The translations under genes were made by a program, and so were the position numbers. Below, piece after piece: positions 6,539 through 16,425 of a DNA stretch of 64,000 nt; positions within the stretch are counted from its first letter, which is position 1, and each line of letters begins with the position of its first letter. The DNA comes from Salinimicrobium sp. TH3. GTDB lineage: Bacteria; Bacteroidota; Bacteroidia; Flavobacteriales; Flavobacteriaceae. The stretch is from the NCBI RefSeq assembly GCF_026676115.1, contig NZ_JAPONB010000005.1, positions 1 through 64,000 of the forward strand, in the 5' to 3' direction. The notes beneath the pieces are model-generated. The model was not told the origin of the DNA, did not search any database, and saw only the letters and a list, made by a program, of their open reading frames with translations.

Positions 6539-9306
6539 TAGAATTTCAAGTTATAGGTAATGGTTGGTACCGGAATGGAAAATATGGAGCTCTGCAGAGC
6601 CTTCACCTCTCCGCCTTCGGTTATGAAAAAGACCGAGTAAGGATTATTCCTTCCAAGCACGTTATAAACCGAAATATTCCAGAAGCTATGAGCCAGTTTC
6701 GCGATCTTGTGGTTTCCTTCAATGTTTAGGCTCAGATCCAAACGGTAATAATCTGGAATACGGAATTCGTTTCTATCGCTGTAGTGCACATATTCGGACC
6801 CGTTAAATATGTATTTCCCAACAGGAAAGGTAACAGGCCGCCCTGTTTGATACACGAAATTGGCAGAAAAACTAAACCTCTTGGTCATCTTGTAATTACC
6901 TACAAAACTGAAGTCATGCGGTTTATCAAAATTGGAAGGAAAGTATTCCCCGCCATTTACCTGTTCTTCATTAAAGTCTCCATCGAGTTTTAAAAGCGAC
7001 CTGTTATAACTGTAACCAACCCAGCCGTTAAGTGCTCCCCTGGATTTCTTGAGTAAGAATTCAATACCATAAGCTCTTCCTTTTCCCTGCAGGACTTCGG
7101 TTTCAATGTCTTCATTTAAAAAAAGCTGCGCCCCAACTTTAAAATCGAGAGTGTTCCTGGTAGTCTTATAGTATCCTTCAACGCTAAGCTCGTAGAGGTT
7201 GCTATCAAAATTTTTGTACAAGCCAAGGGTATATTGGTTTCCCCTTTGAGGTTCAATGTTAGCATCAGACAATTTGTAAGTATCTGTGGGTGACATTGTG
7301 GTATTATTGGTAAGCGTATGAATGTATTGGTAGGTGTTGTTAAAACTCGCCTTTGCCGATAGGTTGGGAAGTAGAAAATACCGGGCAGAAATTCTTCCTT
7401 CAAGACCTCCATAGGTTTCCATTACTTCATTGGCACCATATTCTTCCCGGTCAATAAGGCTGGCCTCACTTTTTGGAACACCTTTCTCGTATACATTCAC
7501 TATTCCTTCTCCAACGGCAGCATAAAAGGAATATCTTACTCCTGTATTGATAAGCAACTTTTCATTTACCGTAAAATTATCGGTAAAATATGCTGCCGAC
7601 TCGACGCCTTTTTCCTGCGGAATAGAAAGCGCCTGCACCACAGATTCCTCATCCAGTGGTTCCACGTCTCCCGGACTCACTATGTAAAGCTTTGAGGAAA
7701 CCCCGTAATCAAATCGATGTGCAGCACTGTAAAGGTGAGTCAGGTTTATTTTTAATTCCGTTTCATTGATCCTGTAACCCGAGGAAAAATTATTATTCCC
7801 CAAATAACCTGCATAATCAATGTTGAATTGATAATCGCTATTACTTAGAATGATACTTCCGCGGTTCTTTTCATTCAGGCTGCGGTTATACCTTAGAGTA
7901 GCAAGTCTGTTGTTATAGCTGAACAAAGAATCTGATGTGATACTAAACTTGTCCCGGCTAAAATAGCCTGTCGCCTCAAATTCATTTTTATTATTAATTA
8001 TATGGTTGTATTTGGCAATTACATCAAAAAATGTAGCTGTACTGTTCTTAAGAGACTCCTCATCCAAGGATCGCAGGATCCAGTCTGAATAGGTACTACG
8101 TCCTCCCACCATCAATCCTGCCTTGTCTTTAATAACCGGCATTTCCAGAGTAAGGTTACCGGTAACAGGACCTATAGAAGCCTCCCCCCCAAACTTCTGT
8201 GTGCTTGCATCCCTTGTTCTAATATCGAAAACCGAAGATAGACGTCCACCGTATTCTGCGGGCATGTTACCCTTGTAAATCTTCACATCTCCCGAAGTAA
8301 AAGGGTTTAAAGCTGAAAATAATCCAAAGAAGTGAGAGGGGTTATAAATCACCGCATCATCTAATAAGATCAGGTTTTGATCTGCCTTTCCGCCTCGAAC
8401 ATTAAATCCTGAAGAGCCTTCCCCTGCAGTCGATATACCCGGTAAGGTTGTGGCCACTTTAAGAATATCGCGTTCCCCCAGTACAAGAGGAATATTTTTT
8501 ATCTCCCGTACGTTGATCTGTTCCACTCCCGTATTTGCCTCTTTTACATTGCTGCGGGCATTGGCATCCAACATTACCTCTCCCAACATCTCGAGACTTT
8601 CTCCAAGGGCAATGTCCATTTGACCATCATTGAATACAATAACCCTTTTCTTATAAGACTCGGTCATAATGGACTTTGATTCCAGAATATTTTCCCCGGC
8701 AGGAAGTCTAATTTCATAATTCCCTTCCACATCGGTTACAGCTCCAAGATTTGGTTTCCCTTCTACTACAAGAGCTACCCCAGATAAAGGATCGCCCGTC
8801 TCCTTATCTGTGATCTTTCCGCTTAAAGTGAAGAATTTCCTGCGGTTTTCCCGGGTCTCTTTTCCAATACGCACAGTTCCCAGCTCTTTGCTTTCACTGG
8901 CTTTTTTGGCTCCCGAGAAAACAGGTGTAGCCTCCTCCTCACTTTCATAGGCTTGCACAACTGCATTCTGAATTTCAAAATATCCTTCCGGCAATTCACC
9001 ATAAATGAGCACATTACGAATAAGAACAACCCTTTCGCCCTGCATAAAGAAATAATTTATAAGGGTGTTTTCAAAGATCTGTTCCAAGACCTTTTCCACT
9101 GCAACCTGTTCAAAGTTTCCAGAGATAGTAAGATCACTTACCCATTCTTCAATAAAAAAGAAGTGAAGACCTGTTTGTCTTTCAATTTCCTCTAGGGCGT
9201 CGGGGACTGGTGTGTTTTGTAAGTTTAGAGTAACAGAAGTATCGGATTGTGCTGTGATCAACTGAAAAGTCAGGAGAAACATCATAAGAAGTAATTTCCT
9301 CCTCAT
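6538..9306 (-). CDS. TonB-dependent receptor with STN and carboxypeptidase-like domains
   Basis: A 922-residue outer-membrane receptor. Order of parts: signal peptide (about 1-19), STN/secretin-type short N-terminal domain (about 24-95, VTLNLQNTPVPDALEEI), a carboxypeptidase-regulatory beta sandwich (about 160-240, SGKITDKETGDPLSGVAL), a plug (about 265-365, GFNVRGGKADQNLILLDDA), then a 22-strand type barrel ending in the aromatic TITYNLKF. STN domains usually receive FecR-type signals, but no FecR or ECF sigma gene is next to it. The start overlaps the upstream gene by ATGA, and DUF4249 follows with TAATG, so the locus is one tightly coupled operon. The transported substrate cannot be read from the sequence. 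Confidence 0.92.
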   Translation of the reverse strand: MRRKLLLMMFLLTFQLITAQSDTSVTLNLQNTPVPDALEEIERQTGLHFFFIEEWVSDLTISGNFEQVAVEKVLEQIFENTLINYFFMQGERVVLIRNVLIYGELPEGYFEIQNAVVQAYESEEEATPVFSGAKKASESKELGTVRIGKETRENRRKFFTLSGKITDKETGDPLSGVALVVEGKPNLGAVTDVEGNYEIRLPAGENILESKSIMTESYKKRVIVFNDGQMDIALGESLEMLGEVMLDANARSNVKEANTGVEQINVREIKNIPLVLGERDILKVATTLPGISTAGEGSSGFNVRGGKADQNLILLDDAVIYNPSHFFGLFSALNPFTSGDVKIYKGNMPAEYGGRLSSVFDIRTRDASTQKFGGEASIGPVTGNLTLEMPVIKDKAGLMVGGRSTYSDWILRSLDEESLKNSTATFFDVIAKYNHIINNKNEFEATGYFSRDKFSITSDSLFSYNNRLATLRYNRSLNEKNRGSIILSNSDYQFNIDYAGYLGNNNFSSGYRINETELKINLTHLYSAAHRFDYGVSSKLYIVSPGDVEPLDEESVVQALSIPQEKGVESAAYFTDNFTVNEKLLINTGVRYSFYAAVGEGIVNVYEKGVPKSEASLIDREEYGANEVMETYGGLEGRISARYFLLPNLSAKASFNNTYQYIHTLTNNTTMSPTDTYKLSDANIEPQRGNQYTLGLYKNFDSNLYELSVEGYYKTTRNTLDFKVGAQLFLNEDIETEVLQGKGRAYGIEFLLKKSRGALNGWVGYSYNRSLLKLDGDFNEEQVNGGEYFPSNFDKPHDFSFVGNYKMTKRFSFSANFVYQTGRPVTFPVGKYIFNGSEYVHYSDRNEFRIPDYYRLDLSLNIEGNHKIAKLAHSFWNISVYNVLGRNNPYSVFFITEGGEVKALQSSIFSIPVPTITYNLKF

Positions 9307-10031
9307 ATTTCAATATTTTGTTTTTGAATTAGTTGAGAAATTTCCTTGAATAGGCTGATCATAAATTCATCTGGATTGGATCTTCTTAAAGCTCTCTCTG
9401 AAGAATATATGTCCCTGATTTCCTTTTTGAGGCCGGAAAAAATCTTCATTACATCTCTTCGAGAGCTTATTTCATAGTACTCGTTGTTGTACTTTATCTC
9501 GTAATCCTTATTCTGCGGCTTAAATTCATAATGAACAAATTTCCTGTCCTTTAATTCATTCATATATCGGGAATGTTCCTTTAGGACTAATATTTGCTCA
9601 TTTTCAAAAAGCACCTCGTAAAAACCTTGTACTCTTGAATGAGACCCGCTCCTGACATTTATAAACTTGTGACCTCCCAATTCAAAACCGTCGACTTTAT
9701 TATTAATAAGCTGAAATAAAGATTCCTTTGAATTCACAATGAGCACTTCATCAAAGACATTGTATTTTAAAAGCTGGGAAAAATATGGCTGCCCGTCGTA
9801 ATAAAGCGTACCCAATATGAAATCCCTGCTAAGGAAAAACTTATGATTTTCATTAATGTTACGGTGTTGTTCAACGTATTGCACGCCGTTATACAAACTT
9901 GTGTTAGTTACTCCTACGGCTTCATCAAACCAGGAATATGTTTTGACCTCCTGGGCTGTGAGGCTTTGGGAGAGAAAAAGACAAACCAGAATTGACGTAA
10001 AGCCTGATTTTAAATTTTTGGGAAACCTCAT
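9303..10031 (-). CDS. Exported protein of unknown function, first gene of TonB locus
   Basis: The ATG at 10031 is preferred: it yields 242 residues with a clear signal peptide (SILVCLFLSQSLTAQ), while the longer frame starts inside the predicted promoter. The mature part has no family I recognise. It is rich in aromatic and charged residues, with a possible beta-rich region (LGTLYYDGQPYF, GGHKFINV) and a C-terminal helical, basic segment (KKEIRDIYSSERALRRSNPD). It overlaps the TonB receptor by ATGA. Its position as the first gene and its export suggest a periplasmic or surface accessory of the receptor. It could be a signal input for the STN domain; that is speculation. Confidence 0.7.
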   Translation of the reverse strand: MRFPKNLKSGFTSILVCLFLSQSLTAQEVKTYSWFDEAVGVTNTSLYNGVQYVEQHRNINENHKFFLSRDFILGTLYYDGQPYFSQLLKYNVFDEVLIVNSKESLFQLINNKVDGFELGGHKFINVRSGSHSRVQGFYEVLFENEQILVLKEHSRYMNELKDRKFVHYEFKPQNKDYEIKYNNEYYEISSRRDVMKIFSGLKKEIRDIYSSERALRRSNPDEFMISLFKEISQLIQKQNIEI

Positions 10032-10076
10032 GAGCAATTGAAGTAGAGTTTTTAATATTCCTGCACCTAAAATTTC

Positions 10077-10107
10077 CAAAACTAAAACAATTAACACATT
10101 TAACAAT
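10077..10107 (-). promoter_or_regulatory. Predicted promoter of the TonB/DUF4249 operon
   Basis: Minus strand: TAGTTTTG (10084..10077) matches TAnnTTTG, with ATTG (10107..10104) 19 bp upstream. Transcription would start near 10070, about 39 nt ahead of the ATG at 10031. That supports the internal start chosen for the first gene. Confidence 0.55.
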
Positions 10108-10161
10108 TTATTAGTAAGAATTTTTTGAACGGTCTGAATATATTTTTACCCAAATCTGTGC

Positions 10162-10194
10162 TTTAGAATCTTCATTAAATTCTTATTATCTTTG
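10162..10194 (+). promoter_or_regulatory. Predicted promoter of the sugar dehydrogenase gene
   Basis: TATCTTTG (10187-10194) fits the -7 consensus, and TTTAG (10162-10166) stands 20 bp upstream as a weak -33 element. The leader to the ATG at 10241 would be about 40 nt. Confidence 0.45.
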
Positions 10195-10240
10195 AATTTC
10201 CCTTTTTGCGAGGGTCTCAATCCATGATAACATTTTTAAG

Positions 10241-11419
10241 ATGAAAAAGCTTTTTATACTTAGTCTTGGCCTTAGCCTTGTCGCCTGCGGAGAAAATGGC
10301 AAACAAGCCGAAAATATCGAACAGGTAACAGAAAACGATACTGTAGTACAAAATTCTCCTGTTACCATTCCCGAAGAGGAATTGACCACAGAAGAATATG
10401 AATATGAAGTGGTAGTGCCCGATCTTGAGATCGCCTGGGGGATGGACTTCCTGCCCGATGGCAGCATGCTCATCACAGAGAAAAACGGAGATCTTATCCA
10501 CTTTCACAACGGTCAAAAGCAACAGGTAAAAGGAGCTCCTCAGGTTTACAACCGTGGCCAGGGAGGATTTCTTGATGTAGCCGTAGGTCCTAATTATGAG
10601 AGTGACGGCTGGATCTATTTCACTTACTCCTCTGAAGAAGGTGAAGGTGAAGGCGGAAACACTGCTTTAATGCGTGCAAAACTTGAGAACAATGAACTTA
10701 TTAATAAGGAAGTTCTTTATAAAGCCACTCCCAACTCCACCCGTGGACAACATTTTGGTTCCCGCATTTCTTTTGACGGGCAGGGGCATTTATTCTTCAG
10801 TATTGGGGACCGTGGGGACCGCGATGTGAATCCACAGGACCTCACCCGTGACGGCGGAAAGGTTTACAGGCTCAACCTTGACGGCAGCATCCCGCAAGAC
10901 AATCCTTTTGTGGGAAGGGAAAATGCAGTAGAAGCAGTTTATTCTTATGGACATAGAAATCCACAGGGTATGATCTACAATGAAGAGACCGGCGAGGTTT
11001 GGGTGCATGAACATGGTCCACAGGGAGGTGATGAGATCAATGCTATAAAAAAAGGAGCTAACTACGGTTGGCCCCTGGTAAGCTACGGAATTAACTACGA
11101 TGGAACTTCCTTTACAGATGAAACTTCAGGACCAGATTTTGAAGATCCGCTTTATTATTGGGTTCCTTCTATTGCTCCAAGTGGTTTTGTGCACGTAACC
11201 TCAAATAAATATCCCGAACTACAGGGAGACCTTTTGGTAGGCTCTCTTAAATTCCAGTATGTTGAACATTTAAAACTTGATGGCAAAACTGTAATTGCAC
11301 GGGAGAAGATCCTGGAACAAATAGGCCGCGTACGGGATATAATTCAATCGCCTGCCGGAGACATTTACGTTTCAGTTGAAGGTAAAGGTATAGTTAGAAT
11401 TCTTCCGAAGCAGTCGTAA
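10241..11419 (+). CDS. PQQ-dependent sugar dehydrogenase, lipoprotein
   Basis: A 392-residue lipoprotein (lipobox LVAC, Cys16) of the soluble aldose dehydrogenase (GDH-B/YliI-like) six-bladed propeller family. Visible family segments are LEIAWGMDFLPDGSMLITEK, GQGGFLDVAVGP, the catalytic-base region RGQHFGSRISF, GDRGDRDVNPQDL, SYGHRNPQGM and EHGPQGGDEIN. These enzymes oxidise sugars or related alcohols in the periplasm using PQQ. The stop overlaps the start of the following cytochrome c gene by one base (TAATG), which makes that cytochrome the likely electron acceptor. No PQQ synthesis genes are in the window, so the cofactor may come from outside. Substrate not assignable. Confidence 0.88.
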   Translation: MKKLFILSLGLSLVACGENGKQAENIEQVTENDTVVQNSPVTIPEEELTTEEYEYEVVVPDLEIAWGMDFLPDGSMLITEKNGDLIHFHNGQKQQVKGAPQVYNRGQGGFLDVAVGPNYESDGWIYFTYSSEEGEGEGGNTALMRAKLENNELINKEVLYKATPNSTRGQHFGSRISFDGQGHLFFSIGDRGDRDVNPQDLTRDGGKVYRLNLDGSIPQDNPFVGRENAVEAVYSYGHRNPQGMIYNEETGEVWVHEHGPQGGDEINAIKKGANYGWPLVSYGINYDGTSFTDETSGPDFEDPLYYWVPSIAPSGFVHVTSNKYPELQGDLLVGSLKFQYVEHLKLDGKTVIAREKILEQIGRVRDIIQSPAGDIYVSVEGKGIVRILPKQS

Positions 11420-11853
11420 TGAAGAAACTTTTAATGGCTTGCCTGCTTGTATTGATCTTGAGCTGCAAGAATAAATCCGAAGAGAAAACAACAGCGATCT
11501 CACAGCAGGAATTTGCACCCGAAATGAAAGAGAGTATTTCCAGGGGAGCACAGCTCTATAACAACTTTTGCGCTTCCTGCCATCTCTCAAGTGGTGAGGG
11601 AATTAAAGGCGTATTTCCACCCCTGCAGAACTCAAACTGGCTTGCAGAGAAGCGGAAAGAATCCATACATGCGGTAAAATATGGACTTCGCGGCCCAATT
11701 GAAGTTAACGGGGAGGAATATGACAACCTCATGCCTCAACTGGGGCTTAGCGATCGTGAAGTTGCCGATGTGATGAACTACATCAACAATGCCTGGGGCA
11801 ACAGTTTGAGAGAGCCTGTGACAGAAGAGGAAGTAGCTGCCATAACAAAATAA
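11419..11853 (+). CDS. Cytochrome c lipoprotein, partner of the dehydrogenase
   Basis: A 144-residue lipoprotein (lipobox ILSC, Cys16) with one class I c-type haem site CASCH at about residues 52-56 and a likely axial methionine in NLMPQLG. The downstream pattern FPPLQNSNWL, GPIEVNGEEYDNLMP, NYINNAWG is the same as in the cytochrome domain of the nitrite reductase at 16.5-18 kb, so the two are homologous. It overlaps the PQQ dehydrogenase by one base and is presumably its electron acceptor, anchored to a membrane by lipid. The onward acceptor is unknown. Confidence 0.9.
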   Translation: MKKLLMACLLVLILSCKNKSEEKTTAISQQEFAPEMKESISRGAQLYNNFCASCHLSSGEGIKGVFPPLQNSNWLAEKRKESIHAVKYGLRGPIEVNGEEYDNLMPQLGLSDREVADVMNYINNAWGNSLREPVTEEEVAAITK

Positions 11854-11880
11854 AACATATTTTTTACAACGGTAAATAAT

Positions 11881-11888
11881 TACCTTTG
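11881..11888 (+). promoter_or_regulatory. Predicted -7 box for udk
   Basis: TACCTTTG matches TAnnTTTG 15 bp ahead of the udk ATG. The -33 element is weak (a T-run at 11861-11865). The leader would be very short. Confidence 0.4.
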
Positions 11889-11903
11889 CCGAAAATTTAG
11901 AAT

Positions 11904-12512
11904 ATGTTGATCATTGGAATCGCCGGTGGCACCGGTAGCGGAAAAACAACTGTAGTTAATCAGATCATCGAAGAGCTGAAAAACGAAGAAGTAGACGTTA
12001 TATCCCAGGATTCTTACTACCAGGACACCAGCCATCTTAGCTATGAGCAGCGTACTAAAATAAATTTTGACCACCCTAAATCGATAGATTTTGATCTTCT
12101 GGTGTCCCATCTAAAAGATCTAAAAGCAGGAAAGAATATTCAGCAGCCGGTTTATTCCTTTAAGCAGCACAACCGCACTTCAGAAACTATTACTATCGAG
12201 CCGCGCAAGGTGATCATTGTGGAAGGAATCCTTATCCTTACCCATCCCGATATTAGGGAAATGTTCGATATAAAGATCTACGTGCATGCCGATAGTGATG
12301 AGCGGCTCATTCGTCGTCTCAAACGCGACATCGCCGAAAGAGGTCGTGATCTGGAAGAGGTCCTAAACCGCTACCAAACAACCTTGAAACCCATGCACCA
12401 GCAGTTTATAGAACCTACAAAGGAGTTTGCCGATATTATTATTCCTACAAATCGTTACAACACTGTGGCTGTTGATATTGTTCAAACGATCATACGCCAG
12501 CGTTTACTGTAA
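11904..12512 (+). CDS. udk: Uridine kinase
   Basis: A 202-residue P-loop kinase with Walker A GGTGSGKT at residues 8-15, the uridine kinase signature SQDSYY then FDHPKSIDFDLL, PVYSFKQHNRT, VEGILIL as Walker B, and RLIRRLKRDIAERGRD as the lid. It phosphorylates uridine and cytidine to UMP and CMP in pyrimidine salvage, in the cytosol. Full length for the family. It has its own promoter-like box and is followed 18 bp later by the FtsB-like gene, with which it probably forms an operon reaching into the methylmalonyl-CoA mutase genes. Confidence 0.95.
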   Translation: MLIIGIAGGTGSGKTTVVNQIIEELKNEEVDVISQDSYYQDTSHLSYEQRTKINFDHPKSIDFDLLVSHLKDLKAGKNIQQPVYSFKQHNRTSETITIEPRKVIIVEGILILTHPDIREMFDIKIYVHADSDERLIRRLKRDIAERGRDLEEVLNRYQTTLKPMHQQFIEPTKEFADIIIPTNRYNTVAVDIVQTIIRQRLL

Positions 12513-12530
12513 TTTTGTATATTTCGGGAT

Positions 12531-12848
12531 ATGAAATGGAAAGACATCCGCAATAATAGATGGGTACGCATCATCGCCAATAAATATACGTTGGTGCTAT
12601 TGGCCTTTAGTTTTTGGATGCTCTTCCTGGACAGCAACTCCTGGCTTATTCACCGTGAACTCGATCTTGAAATCGAGGATCTAAAAAAGAACAGGGAATA
12701 TTACCTCAACGAGATCTCGGGTGACCAGGCCATTATGGAAAATCTCAACGATTCCCTTGAACTTGAGAAATTTGCCCGGCGGGAATATTTTATGAAAAGG
12801 GATAATGAAGAGATCTTTATCATTGAGTATAAGGAGGCAGAAGAATAG
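12531..12848 (+). CDS. FtsB/DivIC-like septum formation initiator
   Basis: A 105-residue single-pass membrane protein. A short cytosolic N-terminus is followed by one transmembrane segment (about 20-37, YTLVLLAFSFWMLFLDS). A coiled coil comes next (LDLEIEDLKKNREYYLNEI), then the ending LEKFARREYFMKRDNEEIFII that is typical of the family. Such proteins form the FtsQLB-type complex at the division septum. Located between udk and the methylmalonyl-CoA mutase genes, an arrangement without clear functional logic. Confidence 0.85.
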   Translation: MKWKDIRNNRWVRIIANKYTLVLLAFSFWMLFLDSNSWLIHRELDLEIEDLKKNREYYLNEISGDQAIMENLNDSLELEKFARREYFMKRDNEEIFIIEYKEAEE

Positions 12849-12884
12849 TTTCTAAAAATTCGATTTTGAGGTCCTTTTAATTTT

Positions 12885-14285
12885 ATGAATATGACAGAGA
12901 ATTTATTCAAGGAATTTGAAGAAGTATCGGCCAAACAGTGGAAACAGAAGATACAATATGATCTGAAAGGTGCCGATTATAATGAAACGCTGGTTTGGAA
13001 ATCGCTTGATGGGATTAATGTAAAACCATTTTACCACCCCGATGAATCTCCCGAACCCGTACAATTAAGCACTCCGCTTAAATGGAATATCACCGAGCAG
13101 ATTTATGTCACTTCTGCTGAAAAAGCAAATAAAAAGGCACTTGAGGCTCTCAAGAAAGGAGCAGAAAGCATCTGGTTCATTCTTCCGTCAGAAGAGGTTG
13201 ATGTAAAAGACCTTTTTTCGAACCTTAATCTATCCTTGTTTCCGGTCTACCTGAAGCCTGAATTTGCTTCGGAAGATTTTTTTCTTCGTTTGGATGAGCA
13301 GTTAACGCCAGAATCCCGGGTTTTCCTTCAGTTTGATATCATAGGAAATCTTGCACGCAGCGGCAACTGGTATAAAGACATTAAGGAAGATCACAAAGTG
13401 TTCGATACCCTGCTCCAAAAATGTCAAAATTTGAAATCGTTTCTTTCAGTTGACATGGCGCTTTATCAAAATGCCGGGGCGACAATTCCGCAGCAATTGG
13501 CCTACGCATTGGCACATGTAAATGAATACTTCAATCACATTGCCCAAAAACCTGAAGTGTCAAAAAAGGCCAAATTCCAGTTCGTTGTTTCGGTGGGGCC
13601 AAATTACTTTTTCGAGATCGCCAAACTACGGGCCCTTAGACTTCTTTTTTCAACGCTAAGCAGCGAGTACGACTTTGAAACCGAATGTGACATACTTGCA
13701 CAGCCGTCCCGTCGTAACAAAACCTTATACGATTTTAATGTCAACCTGCTGCGCACCACTACCGAATGTATGAGTGCAGTACTAGGCGGAGCAAACAGCG
13801 TTTGTAATATGGCCTATGATGCCATTTATCACAAGAACAACGACTTTGGGAGCCGAATTGCCCGTAACCAGCTACTGGTACTTAAGCACGAAAGTTATTT
13901 TGAAAAAGTCGCCAATCCAGCAGAGGGCAGTTATTATATCGAAACGCTTACCCACGAAATGGCAGACAAGGCTTTAGACATTTTCAAGAACATTGAAAAT
14001 GGTGGAGGATTTGTTACTCAGTTAAAGCAAGGAATCATTCAAAAAAAGATTTCTGAAAGTGCGGCCAGGGAGCAGGAAGAGTTTGATGCCGGGAAGCTGG
14101 TACTGGTTGGTACGAATAAATATCCAAACCCACAGGATAAGATGAAAGATGAATTGGAGCTGTATCCTTTCGTCAAGCAAAAGCCGCGAAAAACTTTGCT
14201 GCAGCCAGTAATTGAGAAAAGATTGTCAGAAAAAACAGAACAAAAAAGACTTAAGGAAGAGGAAAGTATTAACAGCGAAAAATAG
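12885..14285 (+). CDS. mutA: Methylmalonyl-CoA mutase, small subunit
   Basis: A 466-residue protein related along its length to the TIM-barrel part of methylmalonyl-CoA mutase (AKQWKQKIQYDLKGADYNETLVWKS is split here as AKQWKQKIQYDLKGA and NETLVWKS; TTECMSAVLGGANSVCNMAYDA; ANPAEGSYYIETLTHEMA). It lacks the DGHDRG cobalamin-binding motif, so it is the non-catalytic subunit. It ends 3 bp before the large subunit gene. The enzyme interconverts methylmalonyl-CoA and succinyl-CoA. An ATG two codons downstream is an equally possible start. Confidence 0.92.
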   Translation: MNMTENLFKEFEEVSAKQWKQKIQYDLKGADYNETLVWKSLDGINVKPFYHPDESPEPVQLSTPLKWNITEQIYVTSAEKANKKALEALKKGAESIWFILPSEEVDVKDLFSNLNLSLFPVYLKPEFASEDFFLRLDEQLTPESRVFLQFDIIGNLARSGNWYKDIKEDHKVFDTLLQKCQNLKSFLSVDMALYQNAGATIPQQLAYALAHVNEYFNHIAQKPEVSKKAKFQFVVSVGPNYFFEIAKLRALRLLFSTLSSEYDFETECDILAQPSRRNKTLYDFNVNLLRTTTECMSAVLGGANSVCNMAYDAIYHKNNDFGSRIARNQLLVLKHESYFEKVANPAEGSYYIETLTHEMADKALDIFKNIENGGGFVTQLKQGIIQKKISESAAREQEEFDAGKLVLVGTNKYPNPQDKMKDELELYPFVKQKPRKTLLQPVIEKRLSEKTEQKRLKEEESINSEK

Positions 14286-14288
14286 AAT

Positions 14289-16364
14289 ATGAGCAGAAAG
14301 GATCTTCAGCATTTAAAGCTAAAAACTAAGGTAGAAAACTCAGTTAAACCTGAAAATTCTTATTCCTTTCAAGATCTGCCTCATTTAAAATTTGCTGCGG
14401 GTATTCCGCCATATTTACGAGGGCCATACAGCACAATGTATGTTACCCGTCCCTGGACCATTCGCCAGTACGCCGGATTCTCAACGGCTGAAGAAAGCAA
14501 CGCCTTCTACCGCAGGAATCTTGCTGCCGGTCAAAAAGGACTTTCTGTAGCCTTTGATCTCCCCACTCACAGAGGATATGACAGTGACCATGAAAGAGTT
14601 GTGGGTGATGTTGGGAAAGCAGGAGTTGCCATAGATTCGGTGGAAGACATGAAGATCCTGTTTGACCAGATCCCGCTGGACAAGATGTCGGTCTCCATGA
14701 CTATGAACGGTGCCGTATTGCCCATTTTGGCTTTCTATATAGTAGCAGCCGAAGAACAGGGCGTAAAGCCCGAACAACTTTCAGGAACTATTCAAAATGA
14801 CATTTTGAAGGAGTTTATGGTACGAAACACCTACATCTACCCTCCTACTCCTTCTATGAAGATCATTTCGGACATTTTTGAGTATACTTCCAGGAACATG
14901 CCTCGCTTCAATAGCATAAGTATTTCGGGATATCACATGCAGGAAGCCGGTGCCACTAGCGAAATAGAACTGGCATATACCCTTGCGGACGGCCTGGAAT
15001 ATATTCGCAAAGGCCTTAAAGCCGGGATGGATATCGACAGCTTTGCTCCAAGACTTTCCTTTTTCTGGGGAATAGGACTGGATCATTTTGCCGAAATCGC
15101 AAAAATGCGAGCTGCAAGAGCACTTTGGGCAAAAATGGTAAAGCAGTTCAATCCCAAGAATGAAAAATCTCTCGCACTAAGGACCCACTGCCAAACCAGT
15201 GGCTGGAGCCTTACCGAGCAGGATCCTTTTAATAACGTAGCCCGCACCTCCATTGAAGCCGCAGCGGCAGCCTTTGGGGGCACTCAAAGTTTACACACAA
15301 ACGCCTTAGATGAAGCCATTGCTTTACCAACTGATTTCTCTGCGAGGATAGCAAGAAATACGCAGTTACACCTGCAACAGGAAACCCAGATCACAAAAAC
15401 TGTTGATCCATGGGCAGGAAGTTATTATGTTGAAGCTTTAACCGATAAAATTGCTCACAAAGCCTGGGAACTTATTGAAGAAGTAGAAAACCTGGGCGGC
15501 ATGACCAAAGCAATTGAAGAAGGTATCCCAAAGCTAAGGATAGAAGAAGCAGCGGCAATTAAACAGGCCCGAATAGACAGTTCACAGGACATCATTGTGG
15601 GGGTCAACAAATTCCGCAGGGAAAAAGAAGATCCTATAGTAACCCTGGAAGTGGATAACCAAACTGTACGCAGGCAACAAGTAGAGCGCTTAAAACAATT
15701 AAGAGAAGAAAGGAACCAGGAAGAAGTAAGCTCTGCCCTGGAAAAATTAACTTCTGCAGCAAAATCTGGTGAAGAAAATTTATTGGCACTGTCTGTAGAT
15801 GCTGCAAGGAAGAGAGCCACTCTTGGAGAGATAAGTGATGCCCTTGAAGAAGCTTTCGGCAGGTATAAAGCACAAATAAAATCATTTAGCGGCGTGTATT
15901 CAAAAGAGATAAAAGACGACTCTGCTTTTAAAAAGGCAAGAGAAATGGCTAATCAATTTGCCGAGCAGGAAGGCCGCCGGCCAAGGATCATGATCGCCAA
16001 AATGGGACAGGATGGTCATGACCGCGGCGCAAAAGTTGTGGCCACAGGTTATGCCGATGTAGGTTTTGATGTGGATATAGGTCCGCTGTTTCAAACCCCT
16101 GCCGAGGCTGCAAAACAAGCTGTAGAAAATGACGTACATATCCTGGGGGTTTCTTCCCTGGCTGCAGGTCATAAGACTTTAGTGCCGCAGGTGATCGAAG
16201 AACTAAAGAAATATGGAAGGGATGATATCATGGTGATCGTGGGCGGAGTGATCCCCTCCCAGGATTATCAATACCTTTTCGATGCCGGTGCAGTTGCGGT
16301 ATTTGGCCCGGGCACAAAAATAAGCGAGGCAGCCATTCAACTATTGGAAATACTTATTGAGTAA
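14289..16364 (+). CDS. scpA: Methylmalonyl-CoA mutase, large (catalytic) subunit
   Basis: A 691-residue protein: N-terminal TIM barrel for substrate ([37 protein letters not shown]) and C-terminal B12-binding flavodoxin-like domain with [13 protein letters not shown]. The histidine of DGHDRG is the lower axial ligand of cobalamin. The C-terminal end ([26 protein letters not shown]) is complete. It requires adenosylcobalamin and pairs with the upstream small subunit. Known roles are propionate, odd-chain fatty acid and branched amino-acid breakdown or propionate production; no meaB-type chaperone or epimerase gene is adjacent. No cobalamin riboswitch is seen in the short leader. Confidence 0.96.
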   Translation: MSRKDLQHLKLKTKVENSVKPENSYSFQDLPHLKFAAGIPPYLRGPYSTMYVTRPWTIRQYAGFSTAEESNAFYRRNLAAGQKGLSVAFDLPTHRGYDSDHERVVGDVGKAGVAIDSVEDMKILFDQIPLDKMSVSMTMNGAVLPILAFYIVAAEEQGVKPEQLSGTIQNDILKEFMVRNTYIYPPTPSMKIISDIFEYTSRNMPRFNSISISGYHMQEAGATSEIELAYTLADGLEYIRKGLKAGMDIDSFAPRLSFFWGIGLDHFAEIAKMRAARALWAKMVKQFNPKNEKSLALRTHCQTSGWSLTEQDPFNNVARTSIEAAAAAFGGTQSLHTNALDEAIALPTDFSARIARNTQLHLQQETQITKTVDPWAGSYYVEALTDKIAHKAWELIEEVENLGGMTKAIEEGIPKLRIEEAAAIKQARIDSSQDIIVGVNKFRREKEDPIVTLEVDNQTVRRQQVERLKQLREERNQEEVSSALEKLTSAAKSGEENLLALSVDAARKRATLGEISDALEEAFGRYKAQIKSFSGVYSKEIKDDSAFKKAREMANQFAEQEGRRPRIMIAKMGQDGHDRGAKVVATGYADVGFDVDIGPLFQTPAEAAKQAVENDVHILGVSSLAAGHKTLVPQVIEELKKYGRDDIMVIVGGVIPSQDYQYLFDAGAVAVFGPGTKISEAAIQLLEILIE

Positions 16365-16425
16365 GGTTTAAGGTTTAAAATCTATACAAACCGTCCATAA
16401 CGTAAAACAAATTATTTTTTTTGAA

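Noticed and set aside
10032-10106. Longer start for the first TonB-locus gene
   Set aside because: The extra 25 residues run through the predicted promoter (10077-10107) and mask the signal peptide.
12849-12884. Cobalamin riboswitch before methylmalonyl-CoA mutase
   Set aside because: Only 36 bp separate the genes, too short for the element.
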